In this document: one piece after another, positions 44,379-55,866 of the stretch
How positions within the stretch are numbered: the first letter of the stretch is position 1
How the letters are laid out: each line of letters begins with the position of its first letter
Assembly (NCBI GenBank): GCA_028023455.1
Contig: JAQFVV010012673.1
Span: 538,567-602,566, forward strand
DNA from: Epiperipatus broadwayi
Taxonomy: Eukaryota; Onychophora; Udeonychophora; Euonychophora; Peripatidae
Length of the DNA: 64,000 bases
Reading direction: 5' to 3'
Position numbers and translations under genes: made by a program
Notes under the pieces: model-generated
Told to the model about the DNA's origin: nothing
Databases searched by the model: none
What the model saw: only the letters and a program-made list of their open reading frames with translations

Positions 44379-45590
44379 GTTTGTTATATGCAGAAAAAAA
44401 TACAATCTGGAATTTATTTATCACTTAATATAGAAGACTATTTCTATTGATTATAGATTTCTAACTCAGCCGAAGTAATCACTGTTTGGAAATTATTTAG
44501 TTAAATCAATATAATCAGGGGCCACCTGGGCTTGAATTATACATATATCACGGAAAAAGTCGACAAATATACTAACCTTTAAACTATATGGCTGACTGAT
44601 GTTAAACAACTATCAATAATGAAACAAATCTACAAAGGATGTCTTTAAAATATTTATGGCTTTAATGTAAGACACATATCTTCATCATAAGATATACGTA
44701 TAGCTACTATACTCTTATTTTTTTTTATATCAATAACATTTACTACTAATGTGTGTAGTGATTAAATAAAGAGGCAATTAAGAAAAATTTGTACATGTAA
44801 TTTTGAAAATTATTTGAGTTCAGATAGGGTAAGTCTAATTTTGCTCTGAGCTGTACCAATGTTTATCTGTCTAGCCTATGAGTGTTTCCAGGTTCTGATA
44901 GAGGATTTTCAAGCTGGTTATTATCAAGACGTTTAATTAACAAGATTAATATTTGTTTCTGCTGAGTCAATCACTTTAGCTATTGTGTTTCTTGATCCTA
45001 ATCTTGTTCTTGTGCAATATTTAAGTCACATAGTCAGAAGTTTTCGAGGCCCATAATGATGGCTTTGGACCACATTTTTTCATGAATCAGGAGTCCTGGT
45101 CAACTAAGATATGGATGCTTATTTCTTTTAAGTTGATACTTTGAAAGTGAATAGGTCCCATGTTGATGCAAAGATGTATTAGGGAGCAATAAGCTGGTCT
45201 CTTTCTCTTATTTTACTGTGTTTTTTGAGGAATATCTGGGCATGAGTAATCTGTTCTCATTAAATATTAATTCACATGTAGTTAGTCAGATCCTATACAT
45301 CAGAAAGGTAACACTATGGACTGTTGCATATTCCCCTTTCTGAAATAGCGTGTATGAGTAAGTCAATGAGAGGTTGCTTATAGTGGAATATTGACAGTAT
45401 TGTGGTTGTGTAGTCATGCAATGCTTCACATGTTTTACTTAAGCAAATATTATTGCAAAATGTAGAAAATTATAATACTCCTCCGTAACAATAAATTTTA
45501 AACAATTACTCATAAAAGGATATAAAAAGTTATAGCTAAATCCAATAATATTTTTTATATTGTGTATTTTTTATTTTATGGTTTGTCATA
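44379..45590. other. unassigned; possible decayed coding remnant at 44870-45420 (minus)
   Basis: 44870-45420 is less AT-rich and its minus strand gives several stretches of protein-like text between stops (for example LCDLNIAQEQD, LDNNQLENPLSEPGN), but I cannot place it in a family. Confidence 0.25.
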
Positions 45591-45592
45591 TA

Positions 45593-45870
45593 CTCATCAT
45601 CATCATCATCATCATCATTTCTAATCACTTTTTCTATGTGCTCCAGAATTTTTTTAGTTATTCTAAGTTCTCTAGTCCTCAATGTCCTTTTTCCATATCG
45701 CCCCATTAACTTTTTCTACATCAACCAACTCTCCCACACACATTCTTTTTTTGGAGGTTATTTTCAATGTTTTGGAATTTGGTATAAGACTTTGTTTCTC
45801 TATAATCAACTTTCTTAGCACATATCCAGACCAGATTAATTTCAAGTCACACATTTACTCTATTATATAG
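45593..45870 (-). pseudogene. LINE 3'-end fragment with ATC-type tail
   Basis: An (ATC)n run (45595-45619) is the reverse of the TGA/GAT tail seen in the RTE-like copies. Upstream on the minus strand, LKLIWSGYVLRK, IPNSKTLK and VDVEKVNGAIWKKDIED follow the order of LKWSWAGHIARR, IPRDCKR and WMDEIRKCVGVMWRREAKD in the RTE-like ORF. It is more diverged than the other copies and may belong to a sister family. Confidence 0.6.
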
Positions 45871-47050
45871 AAAAACCCAATTGATATTTAAGAACTATTA
45901 GTAAGTGAAAAATAAGATTTATGTGTATCTTATATATAATTATATTTTCAGGTAATATATCACAGATAGAAATCGAAGATTTAATCAATATATTTTTATA
46001 TTGATATAATCAGAGCAATATAACTTTTTTAAATAACCTAAATCTATGTTCTATTCAATCAAAATTTTTAAATCTGTAAACAACTGCTGACTTTTAATTT
46101 TACTTAATAAAGGTAAAACTATTTTTTATTGTGATTCCAGTATCATTTTTACAGGAAATTAAAGGAATTTGCAAAGTTGCAGTCAATTTCAAACAATCTT
46201 CTATTAATATCATTATCATTTAGATCAGAGTTGTCCAAACCACTGACCACAGGCTTTGGTCCACAGTAAGTTTTTGTTCAGACTTCCTAAAGGTTTTGAT
46301 TTTTTCAAGCGATAAGTAAAATAGCAATTTGAATTTTTGCTTATTAGATATTTTGATTATCAAACTGATAATAATCTTAATGATGGTATTATTATTTGGT
46401 GTTTTTACATCAATGTATATCCATGAATTTTCCAAATCCAAGATGTGTTAAAGAAACTTACTTGCAATATTTTGATCTAAAATGCATGCTTAAAGAATCC
46501 ATTGCAAATTTTTGCATGATTAGTGCATACTTAGTTTTGTTCAGTTATAGTTTATCAATTCAGTTAGTGAGGCTGTGTTACTGTTGCTCAAATATGGATT
46601 ATGGTGTGGCTTTTGGATAAATGGTTTTAATGTTCTGTTTGAATTACTTAAGGTTGGATAACTTTAAGTTAGGTAATACTTTTGCTTAGAATAATATCCA
46701 AACCAAAGAAAGAAAAAAAGTAAATGATTGTGCTATTAAAGTTTGATTTGGAAACACTTTTATTTTTGAAGACATCTTTCTGTTACAGTGCTAAATTTAC
46801 ACAGAATCATTGTAAAGAATATTAAGTTACATCATGCAGAAATATTATGCAAAAAATAATTTTTGATTTTTTTGTCAACTATATGAAATGATAAGGTAAT
46901 ATTATTTTTTAAATACAAAAATAGGTATTAATAATAACAACCAATTAACCACTTCCAACTTGCACAATATATGATAAAATAAGATAAATGTTTAAAAAAT
47001 TATTTTGCTTACCATATTTTTTTTTCCATAAAGCAAAGGCTGTTTTCTGT
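45871..47050. other. AT-rich DNA, nothing recognised
   Basis: Short frames on both strands (46220-46441, 46396-46620) lack any recognisable domain. Confidence 0.4.
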
Positions 47051-47054
47051 TCTA

Positions 47055-47155
47055 AAGAAAAAAGAGAGAAAGAAAAACACACACACAGAGAGAGAGGGGG
47101 GGGGAGGAAGAAAGGGAGGAGGAAGAAAAGAAAAAACAAAGAGAGAAAGCAAGAA
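47055..47155 (+). repeat. purine-only tract with AC and GA runs
   Basis: About 100 bp that is almost entirely A and G on the plus strand, broken only by a short (AC)n, with a run of ten G in the middle. Overlapping frames are low-complexity. Confidence 0.85.
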
Positions 47156-47279
47156 TTAGTTGTTAAGATATTTAAATTTTTATTTCCAGACTGTTTCTCA
47201 ATTTCTTATGGTTATTAATGAGATTTAGAATTGAAATCTAAAATAATGCAGTAATGAGACTTTGAATCTCAAATTTAAT

Positions 47280-47395
47280 TGATAAAGGTGAAAGACAGAA
47301 ACTAGTCTAAGAATGGTAACTTAAATACCACAGTCAGGTGATAGAAATTTAAACATATTACTACCTCGTAATTATTAATAACTTCAGCTTAAGGT
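47280..47395 (-). mobile_element. element A fragment, degenerate
   Basis: 'gaaagacagaaactagtcta' and 'caggtgatagaaatttaaac' followed by 'attactacctcgtaattatt' follow the family order. Termini not recognisable. Confidence 0.4.
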
Positions 47396-48120
47396 AAATA
47401 GATCTGGATGAGATAATGGCTTTTGTTTTAATACAAATAAAATATTGGCAGTTAAATGAAAATTTTAAAATATTAAAATTGAATTTTTAAAACCTTTTGA
47501 ATTTATAAAAGTATTTGGAAATAAAATAAGCTTTAAGAAAGAAGATTAAAAGTTGAAATTTTATTTTATAAATTGCATTAAAAGAGTATGCTTAAAATGA
47601 AAAAGTATTTAAAAAATTATAAAATTATCCTTTTGTCTATAGATTCAGATATTTGACTAACACAATTTAAGAATGAAGATTAATTACTATACCTTTAGAT
47701 TACTTACCTCAACTATTTTACCTCAGAAAAATGTAACAACTTTTTAAGCATATGTGATAGAGCTTTACTTAATAAAATATTATGAATTGTTAATGACTTT
47801 AATTTTTAATGTATAAGAAATTACCATCAAACTACCAGTAAATAAAAGAATGGGAAACAGAGGAAAGTGTCATTAAAATTGAATAATATAGTTTATTTTT
47901 TCCAAAAACTTAAAATAAACAATTTTAGAAGAATAAAAGACACAATTAATGTCAATTTGATTTATGATCTTTATATAAATTCTATCATAAAAAAAACAAA
48001 AACACATCTCTTTTGTAGCAAAGTAACACAATTAAATTGATGCTAAATTTGCACAATTTAATTTTTCATCTGTGTGGCCTTCATTGTGAGTAATAGTTTT
48101 GTCAAATCAACAGATTTTTT
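47396..48120. other. AT-rich DNA, nothing recognised
   Basis: Long A/T stretches without repeat-family matches. Confidence 0.4.
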
Positions 48121-48123
48121 CTT

Positions 48124-48265
48124 AAAAGTATTGATAAAGTTAGCATTGCTAGCCGAGAGGTCAGTGCAGCCACCTTGCAAGCAAGCAGTTGGTTGCAGAC
48201 GGTTGTTGTGGGTTCGTTTCCTGGCCGATGTTATGACATATGGGGAAAAAAGTATTGATAAAGTT
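48124..48265 (+). mobile_element. tRNA-derived SINE, family D, with 18-bp TSD
   Basis: AAAAGTATTGATAAAGTT at 48124-48141 is repeated exactly at 48248-48265. Between them: agcattg start, A box 'tagccgagaggtcagtgc', 'cttgcaagcaagcagttgg', B box 'gggttcgtttcctggcc', gatg, 'ttatgacatatgggg' and an A tail that merges with the TSD. This is the clearest proof in the window that family D moves by target-primed reverse transcription. A 66-codon frame across it is not a gene. Confidence 0.95.
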
Positions 48266-50690
48266 CAAAAATAATTTAACCATAAAAATTGTAAAAGTTA
48301 TCAATTTATTTACAAATATATATAAAATATTTTTATGTTACTAGAAATAATGTAACTTTTTATGTACCATGAATGTAAGATAAATCCTTCTAAAAATAGC
48401 ATGTAATTATAAATTTAAATACATATTATATTTATTAAATAATAAAAATATATTTTAAATTATCAAAGAAAATTTTAAAAAAGGAATTATAATTATTTCT
48501 GTGACAAATTAAATGTAAATTGTGCAGCCATTTTGTGCAATTTGAATGGTGCAACTATAAAGCTTTATTTTTTGCTGATAACTACTGCTATCAAGTAACA
48601 AAAATGAAAACTAAAATAAAAAAATGTTGATAGATTATTTGTTATAATCTATAATATTAATTCTTATTAAGCACAATGTCAGCACATAATACTTATATAA
48701 AGCTACAAGTAACATTATGATGGCAAAAATATGTAATGAGATTGGCATATGTAAGAAATTAAAAATGTGCAATAGGAAAACTAAATAGCCCAATCATTGG
48801 ATGCCATATGTAATGGGATATACTGTGATTCAATGCCCCATGATTGTTCACATTATACATAATGGGATGGACTTTTCCTCCATGAGAGATATATTTAACT
48901 ATAGTCATCCATTGGGTCTTTAAGGTAGAACATTAAACCTGATAAGGTAAGTCAGTTATCTGATGATTTACTTATGTTTTATTGAAGTAATACCATGATG
49001 ATTACTGATTGAGTGGGATGGAATTCACATTTGCATAACTTTTATTACTTCACCTTTCCTTGATTTTCATTATGCCATAGGGTTCAAACTCATAGAGGAT
49101 GTACATGTACTCTATTTCAAGGTATGAGTATTTCATGACTGATAGACATGTGCATTGCATATGTGAATTGTGTGATTAATCAGAAAATAGATAAATAAAA
49201 TGAAAAACAGCCAATTTAATTTAATATTTCATGTTTAACAAATTCATTTAGATGATGATTTCTGCTCATGATTGTTTTATAACAAAAATAATGTGTTTGA
49301 TTAATTTAATAATTGTATAGGTACGATCATCCTTTATTTGTATTCATTAATTATTTACTAACCCATACCTTTGATCCATATGAAAGATAGTCATCCCCCA
49401 TTCCACTTTAACAATCACAAATTTACATTGAAGACAATTTTAAAACTATATTTTAACAACTAACTCCTTATTAACTAAAATTTCATGAAATCATTTTGTC
49501 ATTAATTTTTACACTGTCTGTCTATATTTTGTGATTTGTTGAAAGTTGTTTTTAAATTCTGAGTCCCCTCCTATTCTGGTGTCATATAGATCTATGATAG
49601 AAGAGACCAATCATTCAAGGGTTTAGTCATGCATTCCGAATAACAAATAATTAATAATTAAATTAATTGAACACAAATATATAACATCAAATATTGCAAT
49701 TGTCAAAGTGTGAATGTTCAATATTATATAAGAACAAAGTCTCACCTTTTATGTCAGTGGATTAATGTCTCTATTAGAAAGCAAGCTTAAGCCTCTGCAC
49801 CTGTATTGGAATATTATAATTGATGACTCCCCTTCCCTATAGACTAATTGATGATTGAATAAATCAACTCTGCTTTAAAAAAAGAAATCCATTTAACAAG
49901 CAAAACAAAAAAATTATAGAACATAACATGAGATATTAATCCAGTGTAGTCTAGCCAGTTCAAAATATTATAGTTCATACTGCATTAATTGGATGGTAAT
50001 TTATTTGATAGTATTTAGTCACTATTTAGATCTTTATAGTGGTGATTCCTTTTATAAACTATCTTTCCTGTGCAGAGATAATTTCTTTGCTTGACTGTAG
50101 CACATTGTAGATCTTTTTGTTAGCCTGGTCATCATGGGTATTAATTTTAAATGATAATCACATAAACTCTTGGTTGCATAATTAACAGCTCCATCCCCAT
50201 GATGTTTTTTTACTTCCTTGTCATGCATGATTTGTTCTTTCCTAGCTTATAACTTGGATTAAAATATAAGTTTGTGGAATTGATGATGGCTTCTGTAATC
50301 AACTTTCTCAAATTGTGATTGTAGTGGCTTAAGCTCTAATGTTGAAGATAGTTAATATGATGAATAAATTAGTTTTAGGAATTTAGAAAGTGAATTTCCT
50401 TGACAATGTAATCTATTTGCCTTCATTTTTTCTTTAAAAAACCAAGTTGTTCTATATTGTCTTATGTTTTATTTTTTAATCCATCAGTTTCAAAATCACA
50501 CTTTTATTTTCATTGTTAATGGCAATGACATTTTGATTTTTATAGAATTTTATACTTGAAATGACTGTGACAAAAATATTGGCACAGTTATCCTCCTGCT
50601 ATGAATAAAAAAAAAATTAAATTACCTAAACATTATTAAATCAAAATTTTAGCAAACTATAACTATTAACTTATTAATATATTTTTTTTC
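48266..50690. other. AT-rich DNA; possible coding relic at 50040-50500 (minus)
   Basis: Mostly unremarkable. The minus strand of 50040-50500 reads as protein-like text with stops (for example ARKEQIMHDKEVKKHHGDG, NYATKSLCDYHLKLIPM), of unknown family. 48785-48870 has the word 'ataatgggatgg' and variants repeated twice. Confidence 0.25.
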
Positions 50691-50790
50691 ATATGTCAAA
50701 GCATCGGCAGAAAGCGAACATGCAACAACTGTCTCCAAGCAACTGCTTGCAAGGCGACTGTGCTGACCTTTCGGCTACCAAGGCTTGACA
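50691..50790 (-). mobile_element. tRNA-derived SINE, family D
   Basis: Reverse copy: T tail, 'catatgtcaaagcatcggc', altered B box 'agaaagcgaacatgc', 'caactgcttgcaaggcgact', 'ctgacctttcggctacca'. Imperfect TSD: AACTTATTAATA before the tail and AACTTATCAACA after the head. Confidence 0.8.
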
Positions 50791-51220
50791 ACTTATCAAC
50801 ATTTTACATATTAATTTATACCTTTATCAACTATTTATCTAAATATTTAAGCTATCTTTCATCAAAACAATGACAATTTTACTCAAGATCATTTTTTTAA
50901 AACCATATAATACATTCTAAAAATATTACCAATAACTTTATCTGTTAAACTCTTTATATGACAGAAGAGTAGGGAATTAAGCCCTTGGCATTATAAGTCA
51001 CTTTTACTCCCTCTAGTGTGGTAAGCATGAATGCATTTTCTATTATTTTACAGGTTTGAAAATAAAATATTAATATATTTTAAGTCTTATTTTTGTTTTA
51101 CTTAAAATCCTTCTAATAAGGTTATACTATTTATAAATGGTGTCTTATTCTGGGTTATTTGTCTTATATCTTCAGTAATTATTTTTGTAATAAATTTACT
51201 TAAATTCTCTTAACTCATTC
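50791..51220. other. AT-rich DNA, nothing recognised
   Basis: No repeat or coding feature seen. Confidence 0.4.
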
Positions 51221-51224
51221 TTTT

Positions 51225-52190
51225 AAGTTTTACTTTAGCCTTTCCTACTTCTCTTTTTTTTATCAACATCTCTTCTGATAAAATTTATTTTAACTCTCTT
51301 CTCACTTATCCATTTAAGATTCATCTTAGCTTTTCCTATACCTTGTACTTTGTCAATATTTTTTTTAAGAAAATTTATCTTAACTTCCTTTTGACTTTGA
51401 AATTTGAGCTTCACTTTTGTTTTCCCTTTATCTCTTTTTTTGACAATATTCTCTCTAAGAATATTTATCTTAGTTACCTTTTTACCTATCATCTCGAGTT
51501 TAACTTTGGCTTTTCCAATGTCTCTTTCTTTATCCACATTTTCTCTAAGAAAATTTTCATTAATTATCTTTTCATTTTTCATCTTAAGTTTTACCTTGGC
51601 TTTTTCAATGTCCCTTTCTTTACAACATTTTCCCTACCTTAACTATTTCTTCCACAAACAATTTAAGCTTAACTTTAGCTTTTCCACCACTTATCTCTTT
51701 ATCTATTATTTCTTTAAGAATATTTACATTAACAAGTTCTTCATTTATTCCTTTGAGTTTGACTTTAACTTTATCTAAGTTTCTCTCTTTATTAATATTT
51801 TTTCAAAGAAAATCTACATTAACTATAGCATCTTTTATCACTTTAAGTTTGATCTTAGCTTTTCCAGCATTTTTCTACTTATAAATCATCTTTCTATCAA
51901 GATTTAGACTAACTATCTTTCCATTTACTGTTTTGTGTTTTGTTTTGCCAATTTCTCTTTCCAAATCAATATTTTCTCTTAGAAAATTTATCTTAATTCT
52001 CTCTTTACTCATCATTTTGAGTTTCACTTTAACTTTTCTTATGTTCTTCTCTTTATTAACTACTTCTCAAAGAAAATCTATTTTAATTTTCTTTTCACAC
52101 TTAAATTTAAGCTTTATTTTGACTTTGCCTAAATCTCTGTTCTATTCAATTTCTCCTTTCATAAACTTTACAATGGTTGTTAAATTTTTA
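51225..52190 (-). pseudogene. tandem-repeat protein remnant, about ten 30-residue units
   Basis: The minus strand holds roughly ten units with a period near 90 bp (boundaries near 52063, 51974, 51897, 51804, 51714, 51543, 51453, 51366, 51280). The best-kept stretch (51582-51235, 115 codons) shows units of the form KINFLRENIDKERDIGKAKV followed by KLKMI and two to four variable residues. Units differ at the protein level, yet length and the basic K-x-K-x-K core are kept, which suggests past selection on protein. Lesions: FLR changed to FL-stop in some units, a one-base deletion near 51625 and a shortened unit near 51640. Lys/Ile/Asn-rich, no signal peptide or known domain. Confidence 0.55.
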
Positions 52191-52247
52191 ATTCCTTTAA
52201 ATAATATTTCTTTATAAATATTGAGTTTTGGATTAATATTTTTATAA

Positions 52248-52520
52248 TTAATGGTACATTTCTGAATTTACATTCTCTATTTTATTTGTAAATTGGTTAT
52301 TAGTATTATTAGTGACATTTGGTAATTCATTCACTAATATTTCTGGACATTTTTTATCTAAAGAACATAATTCTATCTCTAAGGTTTCATTAACTCCTTT
52401 GTCTTTACTAGAATATACTTTAAGATTTTCAGATTTATCTATAGTCTTTTTAATTAATTCTTCAGGTTTTTTATGCTTTCCTACATCATCATTTATTATT
52501 TCCATAAGCTGTTTACTCAC
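52248..52520 (-). other. unidentified ORF upstream of the 30-residue repeats
   Basis: A 90-codon frame (MSKQLMEIINDDVGKHKKPE... to NSEMYH), acidic-basic and Asn-rich, lying just 5' of the repeat array on the same strand. It could be the unique N-terminal part of the same former protein, but the 60 bp between them contains stops in all frames. No family recognised. Confidence 0.3.
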
Positions 52521-52580
52521 TTCTATATCTTTATTAATTAGTTCAAAAGACTCTTATCTTACTAATGTCAGTCAGGAATA

Positions 52581-53470
52581 ACCTGGAAGTTATTTTAAAA
52601 AGTTAAGAATCCCAATACCGAAAAATATCAAAATTAACTTTATAGAAACTGCTAGATAACTTTGATTGCAACCATCTTCACCATTGTATAGTGTAGGAAT
52701 GCACCAACTAAAGAAATACCAATTAAAAAACTTTAGTAATTTAAAACTAACATAAACTAATAGAATATGAATTGCTCTCTTTCTTATTTTTATAAATATC
52801 TCTTATATCTTATTAACTCATATTAATCAAATGAATAATGTTTTTCCACAAGAACCAATGTGTTGATTTATTAGACTTTTCACATTGAAAAATTAATTAT
52901 CATGATGAAGTCATTCACCCATTTTGCTGCTTGTTATCCTAATTATTTTGATGTTCTACTTTTCTGAGCATTATGTACTTTTTGAAAGATTACTTCATAA
53001 TATAACTAAAGTAAGATAACTCTATCTTATGACATTCAGAATAATTCTTGATGATGAATTTGGGAGCAAAAGGTCAACCCATCAATTCTGGTTGTCAAAT
53101 ATTAAATGATCTCCCAAAAACCTAAAACCATCTTGAACCTGAGGCTATCAATATTATGAAGACATCTTTTCATATAAAGGGAAGTTGGTTTTTGAAATGA
53201 ATTATGGGAAGCTTTGCTTGTTTTGTATATGTATGTTGCTTCTTTAGTTTGATTTTCACGTGAGAAGGTCTATTTGTTTAGTAGATGAAACCATGGTAGT
53301 TGTAAGGATTTTGATAAAGTTTGGATTTTTATCTAGTATTGTATTGTTTTATAGTTTTGTATTTTATTTATTACTAGTATAGGGTTAGGCAGTTTTGAAT
53401 TATATATACAGAGAGAGATTATTAATGCCAGTGCTAAGGTTAAACTGAAATAAAAATTCAAATTTTAAAT
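52581..53470. other. AT-rich DNA, nothing recognised
   Basis: No supported feature. Confidence 0.4.
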
Positions 53471-53479
53471 CACCTCACA

Positions 53480-53960
53480 CTTCTTCTTTATCAGAGACAG
53501 GATGCTCTCAGACACTATGTCCAGGCAAACCAGTTAGCCACCTTATCTTCTCTTTTCATTCTCTATCCTATGTTTTTCCCATATTCTTCTCTATCCTGCT
53601 CCATCTCATTTCCACAACCTTATATTTGTTCACTCTATGATCATTATATCTAGATCACCCATATCTTTTTCCAAACCCAGTTTCCTTATATTTATTCTCC
53701 TACAACTTTATTTTTTGTACCCTTGGTGCTTGTAAGCATTTACATTCAATTAACAGATGCCTAATATTTTCCATGCCTTCCTGACATAACTTGCAGACTA
53801 AATCATCCATATTTTCCCATTTATGTCTATATTTCATTGTTGCTAACGATCCTGTTTGAGCCTTAAGCAGTAAACTACTTTTCTTGCTATTGTCGTTACT
53901 CAATATTCTGTTTACTTTTATATATTTAAACTCGTTTTTACACTTCATAATAGTTCTCTA
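53480..53960 (-). pseudogene. 3' end of a second LINE family (copy 2), zinc-finger tail
   Basis: An open stretch (53948-53700) gives QTGSLATMKYRHKWENMD, then CKLCQEGMENIRHLLIEC. That is a C-x2-C-x8-H-x4-C motif, the zinc-binding pattern found after the reverse transcriptase in several non-LTR families. The stop is followed by a 3' untranslated region to about 53480 that matches 13200-13520. 5' truncated. This family differs from the RTE-like elements, which lack such a finger. Clade not determined. Confidence 0.7.
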
Positions 53961-54401
53961 TCTCTCCAACTCCCTATTTTTATTAATGCATGTATTCTTC
54001 TAGCCCATTTTTGCCACTATAACACTCAACAATCCTCCGAACACAATCATCCCCATCTTTTTACACATATATTGACATAAACATTGTTAAAAGATCCAGC
54101 CCTTACCTTTGTATGTAATATATTTATTTCACAGAGAGAGGTGCTGAATTTTTTAACCACAAGGAATGGTTTAATATAAATTGATTAGTATAGTGCAAAT
54201 CATTAATCATAGCAAATTTACGATTATTAGTACAAAAACAACAACTTTAAAATAAATGAAATATTTATATGCTAAAAAAATAATAAGACTTGGAAATATG
54301 TTTTTAAACGTAAGAAATGAGATATCATTTATTTAGTAAATAAGTCTTAACAAAAACATGTGGTATTGTAAATGAAGTGTCTTCCATATGCATTCTAAAC
54401 T

Positions 54402-54542
54402 AAAAACTGGTTAAAGGGTGTTGCATTGGTGGTCGAGAGGTCAGCGCGACTGCCTTGCACTTGCAGGCAGTTGCCCGGGTTGCGGGTTCGCGTCCCGGCC
54501 GATGCTATGACACTTTAAAAAAAAAAAAAAACTGGTTAAAGG
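54402..54542 (+). mobile_element. tRNA-derived SINE, family D subtype 2, with 16-bp TSD
   Basis: AAAAACTGGTTAAAGG at 54402-54417 recurs at 54527-54542 after the poly-A tail. Head: gcattggtggtcgagaggtc; body: 'ctgccttgcacttgcaggca' forms a 6-bp stem (ACTGCC/GGCAGT); B box 'gggttcgcgtcccggcc'; tail of 15 or more A. The body differs from the other subtype ('ttgcaagcaagcagttgg'). Confidence 0.9.
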
Positions 54543-54686
54543 CAGTTAAATGTATAATGAAAATTTTAGGACATTAAAAGGACAACAATATATATATATC
54601 AATAATAATCATAAACTTTACTTAAATGAAAATAATACTTTGCTTCAGTTCGTATTTACTGATAAATATCGTTTAAATTAAGATAT

Positions 54687-54795
54687 ATATATTTCATATG
54701 CCATAGCATCAGCCGGGATGCGAACCCGCAACCATCTGCAACCAACTACTTGCTTGCAAGGCGGCTGTGATGACCTCTCGGCTAGCAACGCTTGA
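54687..54795 (-). mobile_element. tRNA-derived SINE, family D
   Basis: Reverse copy: 'catatgccatagcatcagcc', B box 'gggatgcgaacccgc', 'ctacttgcttgcaaggcggc', 'gatgacctctcggctagcaa' ending 'cgcttgac'. Lies directly against the palindrome that follows. Confidence 0.85.
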
Positions 54796-54796
54796 C

Positions 54797-54953
54797 AAAT
54801 TATACTTTTAAATTAAAATAACTGCTTTGGCCATAAAAAAAATAATACTATGCCAAATCATTTGAAAATAAATTAAGTTATATTTTCAAATGATTTGGCA
54901 TATTATTATTTTTTCTATGGCCGAAGCAGTTATTTTAATTTAAAAGTATAACT
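54797..54953. repeat. near-perfect palindrome, about 74-bp arms
   Basis: 'aattatacttttaaattaaa', 'ataactgctttggccataaa' and 'atgccaaatcatttgaaaat' on the left are answered by their inverses on the right, with only a few mismatches and a roughly 10-bp centre (54870-54880). The short loop and high arm identity mean it is young. The SINE at 54687 ends where it begins. Confidence 0.9.
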
Positions 54954-54989
54954 AGATGGCGCCACGCTTTTATATTTTATATTTTCATA

Positions 54990-55025
54990 TTTTATATTTT
55001 ATGCATCACATCACATCACATCAAG
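54990..55025 (+). repeat. short (CATCA)-type and TATTTTA-type repeats
   Basis: 'catcacatcacatcacatca' preceded by 'ttttatattttatattttca'. Low-complexity. Confidence 0.6.
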
Positions 55026-55518
55026 TTTTTCCAGTCATTTTCTAACAACTTCTTGATTAATTAGTGAATTTAAATCATATAATAATTCTTTTATCAGACA
55101 AATTATTCGCTATAATATATATTATACATTTAAATTTAGTAGAAGATTCACCACCTGGTGATCTGTTGTGGTCACAGGTGGTGATTAACTGCACGAGAAG
55201 GATTTTAATTTGCCTCTCTATCTCATTCAGTATATATTTTGTAAATAATGTTACTACAACGAATTAAAATAGTGTTCACACATTTTTTGTACTCATTATA
55301 ATATGTTTAACATTTTTTAAAACTTTCATTTAAAAACTTTACGAAAACACACACATATTTATAAGTAACGTAAGAAAGAAGGTGTCTGTCTTCTATGGAA
55401 ATCCTAGTGTTCAATTCTAGTATCTGAGAATATATATATATTTAATTAAAATAAAAACATTATATTTAAATTTAAAGATTCAATATCTCTTAATAAAATC
55501 CCGCGTACAATTCTGGTA

Positions 55519-55866
55519 TTAAACCACCAAACATCATATGATCACTATTCTTTATGCGAGCACAAGCTATTTTCACAGAGGCAAAATTCTGAATATAGTA
55601 GCACCACTTAGTGCAAAACAGAGTAATCAATGGATCATGATATCTAGGTGCAGTTTTCTCAGATCCAAGGCTCTTCACTGATGAAAGCCACAAGCTAGAA
55701 ACTAGTCCAGGATATTGATTAGGCACTAAATAGGGATTTTATGCACAAACCTTGCAACCATTGATTTACCTGGCTTGCACTGAGTGGTGCTACTGTATGG
55801 AAAGTTTTGCCTCTGTGTATAATTGTGATACCTTTAGTATGAGCATGAGAAATCATCTAACCACTG
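55519..55866. mobile_element. element A copy with clear terminal motif
   Basis: TTAA at 55519-55522, then 'accaccaaacatcatatgat' (outer arm), CACAGAGGCAAAATTC (inner end), body 'gaaagccacaagctagaaac' and 'aaatagggattttatgcac', and the inverse inner end 'gaaagttttgcctctgtg'. This is the best match between the two inner ends of any copy. No TTAA is recognised at the right edge. Confidence 0.75.

Noticed and set aside
48074-48274. 66-codon frame
   Set aside because: Runs through a SINE and its TSDs.
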